A stretch of 64,000 bases of DNA, taken from positions 248,001 to 312,000 of the forward strand of contig JBGMEA010000012.1 of assembly GCA_041447245.1 (NCBI GenBank), given 5' to 3'. This DNA is from JBGMEA01 sp041447245 (GTDB lineage: Bacteria > Bacillota > Clostridia > Eubacteriales > Anaerofustaceae). Position 1 is the first letter of the stretch, and each line of letters begins with the position of its first letter. Of the stretch, positions 1 to 6,843 are shown in pieces. The notes beneath the pieces were generated by a model. It searched no databases and had not been told where the DNA came from. It saw nothing but the letters and a program-made list of their open reading frames with translations. The translations under genes and the position numbers were made by a program.

Positions 1-174
1 TGGAATGAAGTATCCAATTCACTGGTTTTTTTGCCGCCGGAACAGCGGAGTAGTTTTTTTAATGCATATATTAACACAATGCTACAGTTTTAGTCAGGTG
101 CAATGCGGTATATCATGCATGTCAGTTGGGAAGATGATCGGTTCAGCATGCTGATTCAAGCGGTACACAAATAA
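1..174 (+). pseudogene. 3' end of a gene cut by the window edge, with an in-frame TAG
   Basis: Frame 1 is open from the first base to a TAG at 91-93, then open again for 26 codons to a TAA at 172-174, and an intrinsic terminator follows 18 bases later. The piece after the TAG carries a charged, aromatic segment (RYIMHVSWEDD) that resembles the last strand and helix of PLP-dependent threonine-aldolase-like enzymes, but that resemblance is a guess. Either the gene ends at the TAG and the rest is chance, or a nonsense change broke it. TAG is a common ordinary stop in this window, so pyrrolysine decoding is unlikely. There is no start inside the window. Confidence 0.25.
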
Positions 175-192
175 GAACTCTTTTTTTAAACG

Positions 193-223
193 AAGATGTC
201 TGTTCTTACCGACATCTTTTTTT
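193..223 (+). terminator. Intrinsic terminator
   Basis: An 8-bp stem (AAGATGTC/GACATCTT, 193-200 and 211-218) is followed by a run of T. It ends transcription of the gene entering from the left edge. Confidence 0.75.
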
Positions 224-308
224 GATACAGCAAAGAATAAACATCACAACAGTGCTATAATAAAGCCAAGAATACTACCTCAGAAAGAACGAAAAGGAGA
301 TCGTTACT

Positions 309-770
309 ATGAGCGGGATCACAATCGAAAAACGAAATGCGCAGCCGACTCTGTGTGTGCGTGTGAGAACCACAGCCAAAGAACTGCCGAAACTGATCGA
401 AGAAAAAACAGCGGACATCCGTGCGTATCTTTCCATTCTCGGTGAAGAAGCGAAAGGCGAACCGTACGCGGTTTACCTGAATTGGGATAAAGCGGGGCTG
501 GATGCGGAAATCGGCATCGCAGTCGGAGAAGTGCTTCCCGATCGCGGAGAAATCAAAGCGGGAGAACTGCCTGCCTATGAAGCAGCGACTTCCGTATTTC
601 GGGGAGCTTACCGTGAAATGAAGCATCTGTATGCCGAAATGAACGAATGGATCGACCGAAACGGGTATGCCGGAAACGGTCTGTCGTACGAATTTTACTA
701 TAACTTCCCGTCACAGGTTCCCGAAGAAGAGCTGCGCACGCGGGTAGATCTGCCTATTGAAAAAAAATAA
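309..770 (+). CDS. GyrI-like / AraC effector-binding domain protein
   Basis: This 153-residue protein looks like a stand-alone GyrI-like small-molecule-binding domain, the fold that forms the C-terminal effector domain of BmrR- and AraC-type regulators. It begins with the typical short strand region (residues 5-20), has a central segment ending in EAATSVFRGAYREMKHLY that matches the helix and strand of this fold, and closes with an FYYNFP-type strand and the usual acidic-proline tail. No DNA-binding domain is present, so it probably binds or sequesters a cationic or hydrophobic compound. The ATG has AAGGAG eight bases upstream. A GNAT gene follows within 20 bases, so the two are probably co-transcribed. 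The ligand is unknown. Confidence 0.75.
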   Translation: MSGITIEKRNAQPTLCVRVRTTAKELPKLIEEKTADIRAYLSILGEEAKGEPYAVYLNWDKAGLDAEIGIAVGEVLPDRGEIKAGELPAYEAATSVFRGAYREMKHLYAEMNEWIDRNGYAGNGLSYEFYYNFPSQVPEEELRTRVDLPIEKK

Positions 771-789
771 ACCGACGAAAGGTGCCGAT

Positions 790-1284
790 ATGGAGTTTTT
801 GCTGCGGGCATGGAGATTCGACGATGTTGATAGCATCGTGAAATATGCAAACAATCCGAAGATTGCCGCGAATCTGCGCAACGGGTTTCATTCTCCTTAC
901 ACGTGGGAAGATGCCGATGCGTTTCTGCATGCCTGTCTCGACGATGACGAGCGCATGCGCTTTGTCCGCGCTATTGAAATCGGAGGAGAGGCGATCGGCA
1001 GCATTGGGATTTATCGGGATGACGATGTCTATTGCAAAACTGCCGAAGTAGGATATTGGCTCGGGGAACCGTTTTGGGGAAACGGGATCATCAGCAGTGC
1101 CATCCGTCTGATGTGCGAGGAAGCGTTTCGTCGCTACGACATCCTGCGCATATACGCGGAACCTTATGCTTACAACATGGGTTCGAGGCGTGCGCTCGAA
1201 AAAGCAGGATTCATACTGGAAGGCATCAAAAAAAACAGCGTGTACAAAAACGGAACAGTGTGCATGTACGCACTGCTTCGGTAA
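790..1284 (+). CDS. GNAT acetyltransferase, RimJ/RimL type
   Basis: This 164-residue N-acetyltransferase has the RimL-like layout: an N-terminal LLRAWRFDDVDSIVKYANNP segment, a middle strand with IGSIGIYRDDD, then the acetyl-CoA-binding part YWLGEPFWGNGIISSAI (Q/RxxGxG-like, here FWGNG) near residue 96, and a C-terminal SRRALEKAGF motif near residue 136. It should acetylate an amine of a small molecule or a protein N terminus; the substrate cannot be read from sequence. I chose the ATG at 790, preceded by GAAAGGTG, over an in-frame TTG at 757 that would overlap the upstream gene and lacks a good ribosome site. It sits 19 bases behind the effector-binding gene. Confidence 0.85.
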   Translation: MEFLLRAWRFDDVDSIVKYANNPKIAANLRNGFHSPYTWEDADAFLHACLDDDERMRFVRAIEIGGEAIGSIGIYRDDDVYCKTAEVGYWLGEPFWGNGIISSAIRLMCEEAFRRYDILRIYAEPYAYNMGSRRALEKAGFILEGIKKNSVYKNGTVCMYALLR

Positions 1285-1333
1285 GATTCGACAGATTGAG
1301 AGATGCCTCGGCATGCATGTCCGTCAGCGGTTG

Positions 1334-1909
1334 TTACATGATAAGACACTCCTTCGTATCCTCTTCGGATTGTTCGTCCTGTTCGGGTATGAACGATGTT
1401 GTGGTTGCTCTGAGAGATGCATTTGCATCTCTTTTTGTTTTGCTTTCATGAAGCCGCTGCAGCCTCGGTCGGTTATAGCGCTGTGCCAGAATACACGGAA
1501 GATTCACTGCGAGAGCAAGCAGGAACATCACTCCGATCCAAACGGGTTTCATCCAGAACCCGAACACCCAAAACGGAGCAATCGAGAACAGATGAATCAG
1601 CTCCGCCCGTTTTGTTTCCGAGAGAAACAGATGCAGATACTCCGGGTCGGTCTGTTTCAGATGCCGTTTGCTGAATCCGTTTTTTCGCAGTGCGGCGCCG
1701 TCCGGGAGCAGATGTTTCCAACGGTCGATTCTCACGATGTTTCGGTAGAAACATTCTGTTTCGAAAGAAAAAGGCTGAAAAAAATTCCAGCGGTCAATCC
1801 GTTCCTGCGGAATCAGCCGCCCGATGACGGTGGCAATGATGATAAACGCGGACCAGACGATGATGTCCGCCAGAATGGTTTGTCTGGGAGTCGGGTAGAT
1901 TATCTGCAT
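1334..1909 (-). CDS. CrtO-like glycosyl-4,4'-diaponeurosporenoate acyltransferase family membrane protein
   Basis: The 191-residue protein has an N-terminal membrane helix (about 12-32), a central amphipathic block with the family signature DRWKHLLPDGAAL...NGFSKRHL (about 62-85), two further hydrophobic helices (about 105-140) and the ending NLPCILAQRYNRPRL (about 136-152). These motifs match the family named after staphyloxanthin CrtO, which acylates a glycosylated carotenoid. No other carotenoid gene is in the window, so the true substrate may be another lipid, and most clostridial members are of unknown function. The last 40 residues are polar and unusual, and their coding DNA overlaps a plus-strand terminator-like hairpin (1413-1437). 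The ribosome site (CGGGGT) is weak. Confidence 0.7.
   Translation of the reverse strand: MQIIYPTPRQTILADIIVWSAFIIIATVIGRLIPQERIDRWNFFQPFSFETECFYRNIVRIDRWKHLLPDGAALRKNGFSKRHLKQTDPEYLHLFLSETKRAELIHLFSIAPFWVFGFWMKPVWIGVMFLLALAVNLPCILAQRYNRPRLQRLHESKTKRDANASLRATTTSFIPEQDEQSEEDTKECLIM
1413..1437 (+). terminator. Probable plus-strand terminator inside the convergent gene
   Basis: The hairpin AGAGATGCA/TGCATCTCT with a 2-base loop is followed by TTTTTG. It lies about 130 bases past the GNAT stop and is antisense to the 3' end of the acyltransferase gene. Confidence 0.5.
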
Positions 1910-2010
1910 TGCAAACCCCGTGTTTGATTTTATCCAGTTTGCGTGATATGGGTTTGCTTCGCAATCAAAATTGTGTCAAGCTGAAGTGTAATTTATGTAT
2001 TGATAACGAA

Positions 2011-2040
2011 ACAGACAGAGTCCCGCGGTACTCTGTCTGT
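2011..2040 (-). terminator. Hairpin downstream of the YtxH gene
   Basis: A perfect 11-bp stem (ACAGACAGAGT/ACTCTGTCTGT, 8-base loop) lies 35 bases past the YtxH stop. The T run on the minus strand is short, so termination is likely but not textbook. Confidence 0.5.
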
Positions 2041-2074
2041 AAGCGATATAACGGCAGAAGGCGTCCATTCCGGC

Positions 2075-2410
2075 TCACCTTCGTTTTTTCAGTTCTTTTC
2101 GGACGGTGCGTTTGACGTCTTCAATTTTGTCGGTGCTTTCTTTGAGGATGTCATCCGTAATCGATTGGGATTTCTTTTTCAGTTCGTTGAGTTTGTCTTC
2201 GCTGTCTTCGATGATGCGGTCAATTCTGGTTTTACCCTGTTTCATCGTATCGGACATTCTGTCCCGAATCAAGTCAAAGGAATCCTCGATCTCTTCTTTG
2301 TTGCTCATTAATGCTACGGTTGCCGCTATGCCGGCTGCTGCACCGACGATTCCCGCTATGAGCAACAACATACCCGAATCGCATGCTTTTTTGTGATGAT
2401 GTGTGATCAT
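2075..2410 (-). CDS. YtxH domain-containing general-stress-type protein
   Basis: This is a 111-residue protein with one membrane helix (about 13-34, GMLLLIAGIVGAAAGIAATV) followed by a long charged helical tail rich in Lys, Asp and Glu. The layout, and the family habit of a Gly/Ala-rich helix next to a coiled coil, fit the YtxH family (Bacillus stress proteins of unknown mechanism). The C-terminal part (about 45-111) is predicted to be a single amphipathic helix or coiled coil that ends in KKRR. I chose the ATG at 2410, which is preceded by AAAGGGGTG; an in-frame ATG at 2473 has no ribosome site. The gene is divergent from the small-gene/rsgA unit across an AT-rich region with a 14-bp direct repeat. 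Confidence 0.75.
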   Translation of the reverse strand: MITHHHKKACDSGMLLLIAGIVGAAAGIAATVALMSNKEEIEDSFDLIRDRMSDTMKQGKTRIDRIIEDSEDKLNELKKKSQSITDDILKESTDKIEDVKRTVRKELKKRR

Positions 2411-2487
2411 GGCATTCACCCCTTTCCGGACATTGTGCAAAACCAATTGATTGTGATGTGGATAATGTTCCATCTTGATTATAATAC

Positions 2488-2541
2488 AAATTATACAAAA
2501 TAACAGCTTTTATCAAGATTCTTTATAAAATTATACAAAAT
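2488..2541. repeat. 14-bp direct repeat in a divergent promoter region
   Basis: AAATTATACAAAAT occurs at 2488-2501 and again at 2528-2541, 40 bases apart, between the divergent ytxH-like gene and the promoter at 2550-2578. It could be a shared regulator site. Confidence 0.6.
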
Positions 2542-2549
2542 TGTCCTCA

Positions 2550-2578
2550 TTGATTTTTCTTGGGTTTTCCGTTATAAT
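2550..2578 (+). promoter_or_regulatory. SigA-type promoter for the small gene and rsgA
   Basis: TTGATT (2550-2555), a 17-base spacer and TATAAT (2573-2578). A 6-bp inverted repeat (GCGGAA/TTCCGC, 2585-2599) lies at the predicted start of the transcript. Confidence 0.75.
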
Positions 2579-2620
2579 CCGAGTGCGGAATTATTCCGCC
2601 AATCAATACCGAAAGGGGAT

Positions 2621-2716
2621 ATGTTTTATGGTAAAAACGGAAAGAACGGATCTTGTGGGATTGGCGGAGGGACAATCACACAGATAATTGCGATGATCCC
2701 TCCAAACGGAAAATAA
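2621..2716 (+). CDS. Small Gly-rich 31-residue protein upstream of rsgA
   Basis: A 31-codon frame starts with ATG at 2621, has GAAAGGGG three to ten bases upstream, and stops at 2714-2716, only 17 bases before the rsgA TTG. The product is Gly/Asn/Lys-rich with one Cys (KNGSCGIGGGT), followed by a short hydrophobic stretch (ITQIIAMI). I do not recognise it. The promoter just upstream, the strong ribosome site and the tight spacing suggest it is translated, either as a small protein or as a leader whose translation couples to rsgA. Length statistics alone would not support it. Confidence 0.45.
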   Translation: MFYGKNGKNGSCGIGGGTITQIIAMIPPNGK

Positions 2717-2733
2717 ATAATTTGGAGGAACCA

Positions 2734-3813
2734 TTGAACGAAATATTAAGTAGTTACGGGTACGGCGATCGGTTTTCATCTTTCGCCGAACAATATCCCG
2801 ATCTGTACCCCGCGCGCATTCTGACGCAGCATCACCTGCGATACGAAATGATTGGTCAGTCGGGAACGGTGAGCGGTACGGTCAGCGGAAAATTTTCTTA
2901 CGAAGCGGCGGATTATGCCGACTATCCCGCGGTGGGTGACTGGGTCATGATCGACCGAACGGACAACAGCAAGGGAGATGCCGTCATTCATGCCGTGCTT
3001 CCCCGAAAAAGCTGTTTTGCGCGAAGCGCTGCCGGAAAAGAGTCGCGAACGCAGATCATCGCGGCAAACATCGATTTGGTGTTTTTATGTATGTCGATGA
3101 ACGAGAATTTCAACCTCAGACGTACGGAACGTTATCTTGCCGCCATTTATGACAGCGGAGCAATGCCCGTGATCGTGCTGACCAAGTCCGATCTTGCGGA
3201 ACATCCCGAGGAATATCAAACACGCATTGCTTCGGTTGCGGGCGCTGCAGAGGTGTTCGCGATCAACGAATCGGATGCGGAAGGTCTGGAACGGATTAAA
3301 ACGAGGATCCGACCGGGCATGACGGTAGCCTTCGTCGGTTCGTCGGGCGTCGGAAAATCGACGCTGATTAACCGTCTGCTCGGAGCATCCGTTCAGCAGA
3401 CGAAAGACATTCGGGGGGACGGAAAAGGACGGCACACCACAACAACCAGAGATATGATTTTAATGTCTCACGGCGGCGTTCTCATCGACACGCCCGGTAT
3501 GCGCGAGTTCCAATTGGATTCGGCAAATGTCGCGGACGCATTCGGGGACATCGGATCCCTTGCATTGTCTTGCCGGTTTCGGGACTGCACGCATACAACC
3601 GAGCCGGGGTGTGCTGTGATCGATGCCGTGGAAAAGGGAAACATGGAGATAAACCGTCTGGAGAGTTACCGTAAACTTTCCGCGGAAGTCGACTACGAGG
3701 GACTCAGTGCCCGCGGCAGGGAACAGGCAAAAATCGAGAAGATGTTTGGCAGCAAAAAAGAAATGAAACGCCGGATGGACGAATCGAAAAACAAAAAGAA
3801 ATATCGTTATTAA
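2734..3813 (+). CDS. rsgA: Ribosome small-subunit biogenesis GTPase RsgA
   Basis: RsgA is a circularly permuted GTPase that checks late 30S assembly. The 359-residue protein has an N-terminal OB domain (about 1-85), a permuted G domain with G4 TKSDL (about 154-158) ahead of G1 GSSGVGKST (about 203-211), a TTTRD-type G2 and DTPGMREF G3, and a C-terminal zinc-knuckle region with CRFRDCTHTTEPGC. The start is taken as TTG at 2734 because GGAGG sits five bases upstream; the longer in-frame extension has no ribosome site and overlaps the small gene. The C-terminal tail is Lys/Arg-rich. A bidirectional terminator follows. Confidence 0.95.
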   Translation: MNEILSSYGYGDRFSSFAEQYPDLYPARILTQHHLRYEMIGQSGTVSGTVSGKFSYEAADYADYPAVGDWVMIDRTDNSKGDAVIHAVLPRKSCFARSAAGKESRTQIIAANIDLVFLCMSMNENFNLRRTERYLAAIYDSGAMPVIVLTKSDLAEHPEEYQTRIASVAGAAEVFAINESDAEGLERIKTRIRPGMTVAFVGSSGVGKSTLINRLLGASVQQTKDIRGDGKGRHTTTTRDMILMSHGGVLIDTPGMREFQLDSANVADAFGDIGSLALSCRFRDCTHTTEPGCAVIDAVEKGNMEINRLESYRKLSAEVDYEGLSARGREQAKIEKMFGSKKEMKRRMDESKNKKKYRY

Positions 3814-3820
3814 AACAAAA

Positions 3821-3856
3821 AAAATGGGAATATGAGAATACATTCCCATTTTTGTT
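3821..3856. terminator. Bidirectional terminator between rsgA and cheX
   Basis: An 11-bp stem (AAAATGGGAAT/ATTCCCATTTT) with A and T runs on both sides serves both convergent genes. Confidence 0.85.
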
Positions 3857-3865
3857 GAATTTATT

Positions 3866-4336
3866 TTACGCAGTTTTGATCGCCAGGTCAAAATGAACCG
3901 CACCCAGATTTTCAAGTTCGATCGGGATGCTGTAGATATTGCCCTGCGTGCTGAATGAAATCTGATCCCCGATGATGACGGTCGGAGGGGTGATATCCAC
4001 TTCCAAATTCATGCTTGAAATGCCGATGCATGCATTGCCGCTGATCATGTTGCCCAGTTCGCTGATGGCACTGGTGACCAGATCGTTGAGCCCTTCTTCG
4101 ATTTCCATGCCCCCCATCAACGCTTTCGCGATATCATTGCTTGTCTGCGAATCCATCGACATGTAAAAATTTCCCGAAATATCACCGACCAATCCGATGA
4201 CGACCAACAGGTCGTTGCCGCGTGTATTTCCCGAAGTTTTCACGACCGTCAGGTTCGGGATAGGTTTGTCCGATACCGATGCGAAAATGGATTTGATTGC
4301 TTCGACGAAATGCTGAACGATGGAATGTTCTGTCAT
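3866..4336 (-). CDS. cheX: CheX-family chemotaxis phosphatase
   Basis: The 156-residue protein matches the CheX/CheC/FliY family, which dephosphorylates CheY-P. The family signature ExxN is seen in SELGNMISGNA (about 91-101), the C-terminal part holds the PPTVIIGD segment, and the N terminus has the usual helix leading into a GDISGNFYMSMD strand. One repeat of the signature is present, as in dimeric CheX. It starts at ATG 4336 with GGGAG eight bases upstream. No other chemotaxis gene is in the window, so it acts at a distance or in a non-flagellar two-component pathway. It is monocistronic and convergent with rsgA. Confidence 0.85.
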   Translation of the reverse strand: MTEHSIVQHFVEAIKSIFASVSDKPIPNLTVVKTSGNTRGNDLLVVIGLVGDISGNFYMSMDSQTSNDIAKALMGGMEIEEGLNDLVTSAISELGNMISGNACIGISSMNLEVDITPPTVIIGDQISFSTQGNIYSIPIELENLGAVHFDLAIKTA

Positions 4337-4461
4337 ATTGTTACTCCCGATTTCTTTTTGAGAAGATATGTATTAAAATTATTATCGGCGGGTTGGTAAT
4401 AATCGTAAGAGTTTTCGAAGAAATAGACTGCTATGTACCTGTGCGAGGTTTTTTCGGTCTG

Positions 4462-4470
4462 TGGTATAAT
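4462..4470 (+). promoter_or_regulatory. Extended -10 promoter for the phosphoesterase gene
   Basis: TGGTATAAT (4462-4470) is an extended -10 element with no good -35 hexamer; the gene's ribosome site follows about 20 bases later. Confidence 0.5.
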
Positions 4471-4502
4471 GAAATCCGCAATACGTCGTCAGGAGTATTT
4501 CC

Positions 4503-5369
4503 ATGGTATATTGGATCATTGCGGGTATCCTAATCATCGCGCTTGCTGCGGAATTTATCCGAAGTTATGTTTCGGTCGGGATTACGCGTCAGTCCTATCA
4601 GAATAAAAAAATACCGCAAGCCTTTCACGGATACCGCATACTCGTGCTCTCCGATCTGCACGGCAAATCATTCGGTTCGGGCAATCATCGTCTGACGGAA
4701 AAAATCATCCCGCTGCAGCCCGATCTGATCGTGATGGCGGGAGATATGATCGACAAACATCAGACGAATCTACGTAGCTTTTTTGCATTGACCGATGCAC
4801 TTGTCGGCATCTGCCCGGTTGTGTTTGCATTGGGAAACCATGAAATCCGTTTGCCGAAGAATGTCATGGAGGAATTGAAGCACGGTCTTTCCGAGCGAGG
4901 CGTGCATTGGCTGGACAACGCGAAACAGACAATGATCGGAGAGAACGGGCAAATCGAGCTGTATGGGTTGACGGTTGATTTGAACCAATACAAAGGATTG
5001 AACCGCACATTTGATCAATCTGCGGTTTTGGATGCCGAGGGGATCCGCGGGCGTCTCGGCGCTCCGAACGAAGAAGCCTTTCGGATGCTGATCGCTCATC
5101 TGCCCACATTGTTCGAAGCTTATGCGGAATGGGGCGCCGATCTTGTTATCGGCGGGCATATGCACGGTGGCTTGGTTCGTCTGCCTTTCATCGGGGGAGT
5201 TCTCTCTCCGGAAATTCGATTCTTCCCGAAATATGATGCGGGAGTGTTTCACAGCGGGGAGAGCACGATGTTTGTGAGTCGCGGATTGGGAAACGGAAAG
5301 TGGAAATTTCGTTTTTTCAACAGCGGAGAAATTTTATTGATTGAATTGCAATCAATAGTTGAGGTATAA
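4503..5369 (+). CDS. Membrane-anchored calcineurin-like metallophosphoesterase (YkuE/YaeI type)
   Basis: A 288-residue protein with one N-terminal membrane helix (3-22) and a metallophosphoesterase domain. Metal-binding motifs are in order: LSDLHGK (D-x-H, about 50-56), MAGDMIDK (GD, about 79-86), ALGNHE (GNHE, about 103-108), IAHLPT (about 199-204) and IGGHMHGG (GHxH, about 217-224). Relatives such as YkuE and YaeI act on wall lipids, UDP-sugars or phospholipids at the membrane surface; the substrate here is not evident. AGGAG lies eight bases before the ATG. It stands alone in its transcription unit. Confidence 0.88.
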   Translation: MVYWIIAGILIIALAAEFIRSYVSVGITRQSYQNKKIPQAFHGYRILVLSDLHGKSFGSGNHRLTEKIIPLQPDLIVMAGDMIDKHQTNLRSFFALTDALVGICPVVFALGNHEIRLPKNVMEELKHGLSERGVHWLDNAKQTMIGENGQIELYGLTVDLNQYKGLNRTFDQSAVLDAEGIRGRLGAPNEEAFRMLIAHLPTLFEAYAEWGADLVIGGHMHGGLVRLPFIGGVLSPEIRFFPKYDAGVFHSGESTMFVSRGLGNGKWKFRFFNSGEILLIELQSIVEV

Positions 5370-5483
5370 ATCGGTGTTATACGACATTTTTTCGAATGAA
5401 TCATTACAATGTGATAAAACATATTAACGTTTTTCTATATCCTGCCGATAATAAAAATAAAGTCATTGTCGGGAGGGAAGAGA

Positions 5484-6071
5484 ATGATCAATAAAGTCAC
5501 TGCGGGTCAGACTGCCAATTCGATCTATGCGGCCGATGCCCAGCAGAAATCGAAGGCCGAGGAATCCAAACAGGCAGTGAGAACGGATACCATCGAAATC
5601 AGCACAGATGTGAATGCCGCGACCAATCAGGACGGTAAAAAAACCGAGCAAATCGATATTCAGGCGCTGAAACAGGAAGCCGAAAAATCAACGGAGAACC
5701 TCCGTCGGTTAGTAGAAATGATGTTGGAAAAACAAGGGAAATATGCTTCTGTTCAGAATTCTGATTTGGATACCGAAACCGTGGAAGAAGCAAAAGCTTC
5801 TATTGCCGAAGACGGGGAGTACGGCATCAAAGCTGTCAGTGAACGCATTGCGAAATTTGCGATCAATATTGCGGGATATCCGCCCGAACGTTTGCAGGAA
5901 ATGCGGGATGCGATCGAGCAGGGTTTTGCGGAAGCGGAGAGGGTACTCGGCGGGAAACTGCCCGATATTTGTTACCAGACTTACAACGCGATCAAAGACA
6001 AATTGGATGACTATGAAAAAAGCTGTGCGCAGCGAATGCAGGATGAAACGCAGATTGCGCAGCAGGAATGA
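5484..6071 (+). CDS. Uncharacterised protein, DUF5610-like
   Basis: The protein is 195 residues long, soluble and helical. The first 60 residues are Ser/Thr/Gln-rich and look disordered (TIEISTDVNAAT), then a helix with LRRLVEMMLEKQGK (about 70-85). A C-terminal domain carries SERIAKFAINIAG and EAIEQGF-type helices (AIEQGFAEAERVLG, about 145-158). This order matches what I know as DUF5610 proteins, often found in flagellated bacteria and resembling flagellar-regulator proteins in their low-complexity N terminus; a role in motility is only an inference, helped by cheX nearby. I chose the ATG at 5484 with GGGAGG upstream, not the TTG at 5466. A strong terminator follows. Confidence 0.6.
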   Translation: MINKVTAGQTANSIYAADAQQKSKAEESKQAVRTDTIEISTDVNAATNQDGKKTEQIDIQALKQEAEKSTENLRRLVEMMLEKQGKYASVQNSDLDTETVEEAKASIAEDGEYGIKAVSERIAKFAINIAGYPPERLQEMRDAIEQGFAEAERVLGGKLPDICYQTYNAIKDKLDDYEKSCAQRMQDETQIAQQE

Positions 6072-6080
6072 ACATCCGAG

Positions 6081-6110
6081 AAAAACACCGGGAGCCCCGG
6101 TGTTTTTCTT
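6081..6110 (+). terminator. Intrinsic terminator
   Basis: A 12-bp stem AAAAACACCGGG/CCCGGTGTTTTT with a 3-base loop runs into TTTTTCTT. Confidence 0.85.
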
Positions 6111-6162
6111 TGCATACGAATATGATACAATAAACAAAAGAATAAATTGGGAGGAAATTGAC

Positions 6163-6843
6163 ATGACGGATAAAACCGAAACGATCAAAGCTGTTTTCTA
6201 TGACTTGGGAGCCGATCTGTGTGGCATTGCGTCCGTTGATCGGTTTGACGATGCGCCCGAAGGATTCCATCCATGTGATTTGTATCCGCAGTGCAAAAGC
6301 GTGGTTGTGTTCGCCAAGAAATTCCCGAACGGATTGTTTGATGTGTCGCCGCGTATCATGTATGCAAAGGCAACGGAGATCAATCTGTTTGAAACGGATC
6401 GCATTGCTTATCTCGGGGCGCTCGGGATCGAGTCTCTTGGTTTTACGGCTGTGCCGCTTCCTTCCGATAATCCTTACGAATATTGGGATGAAGAAAGAAG
6501 AGAGGGGCGGGGAATTTTATCCATGCGGCATGCCGCCATGCTGGCAGGACTCGGGAATATGGGGAAAAATACGTTGGTGATCAACGAAAAATATGGGAAC
6601 CGCATCGCCTTCGGTGCGGTTCTGACAGATGCGTTGGTGCCTTCGGATCCGCTCTCAAAGCGCCTCTGTCCGGAAAATTGCCGCAAATGCATTGAGAGTT
6701 GTCCGGTCGGTGCACTCAACGGTATTACCGTCGATCAGAAAAAATGCAGGGAGTATACCCACGGCACGAATGCAAGAGGTTTTTCCGTGACGCAGTGCAA
6801 CACCTGTCGTGCGGTCTGTCCGATGGGAAAAGGGTGTATGTGA
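6163..6843 (+). CDS. Epoxyqueuosine-reductase-like [4Fe-4S] protein
   Basis: The 226-residue protein has the N-terminal domain shared with QueG and reductive-dehalogenase-like proteins (GADLCGIASVDRF, about 17-29; AMLAGLGNMGKNTLVI, about 125-140) and a C-terminal ferredoxin part with two cysteine clusters, CRKCIESCPVGAL (about 171-183) and CNTCRAVCPMGKGC (about 212-225). It is much shorter than QueG (about 300 residues or more), so it is a relative with an unknown reduction substrate, not tRNA queuosine synthesis. GGGAGGA precedes the ATG. The stop codon overlaps the next start by one base (TGATG), implying translational coupling with the ATPase gene. Confidence 0.75.
   Translation: MTDKTETIKAVFYDLGADLCGIASVDRFDDAPEGFHPCDLYPQCKSVVVFAKKFPNGLFDVSPRIMYAKATEINLFETDRIAYLGALGIESLGFTAVPLPSDNPYEYWDEERREGRGILSMRHAAMLAGLGNMGKNTLVINEKYGNRIAFGAVLTDALVPSDPLSKRLCPENCRKCIESCPVGALNGITVDQKKCREYTHGTNARGFSVTQCNTCRAVCPMGKGCM

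Noticed and set aside
1..174. Pyrrolysine decoding of the in-frame TAG
   Set aside because: TAG is used as an ordinary stop for many genes in the window (for example those ending at 38374, 43896, 52258 and 57189), and no pyl genes are seen.
6163..6843. Naming the short Fe-S protein queG
   Set aside because: It is about 100 or more residues shorter than QueG and has a sibling at 34233; the C-terminal part of QueG is absent.
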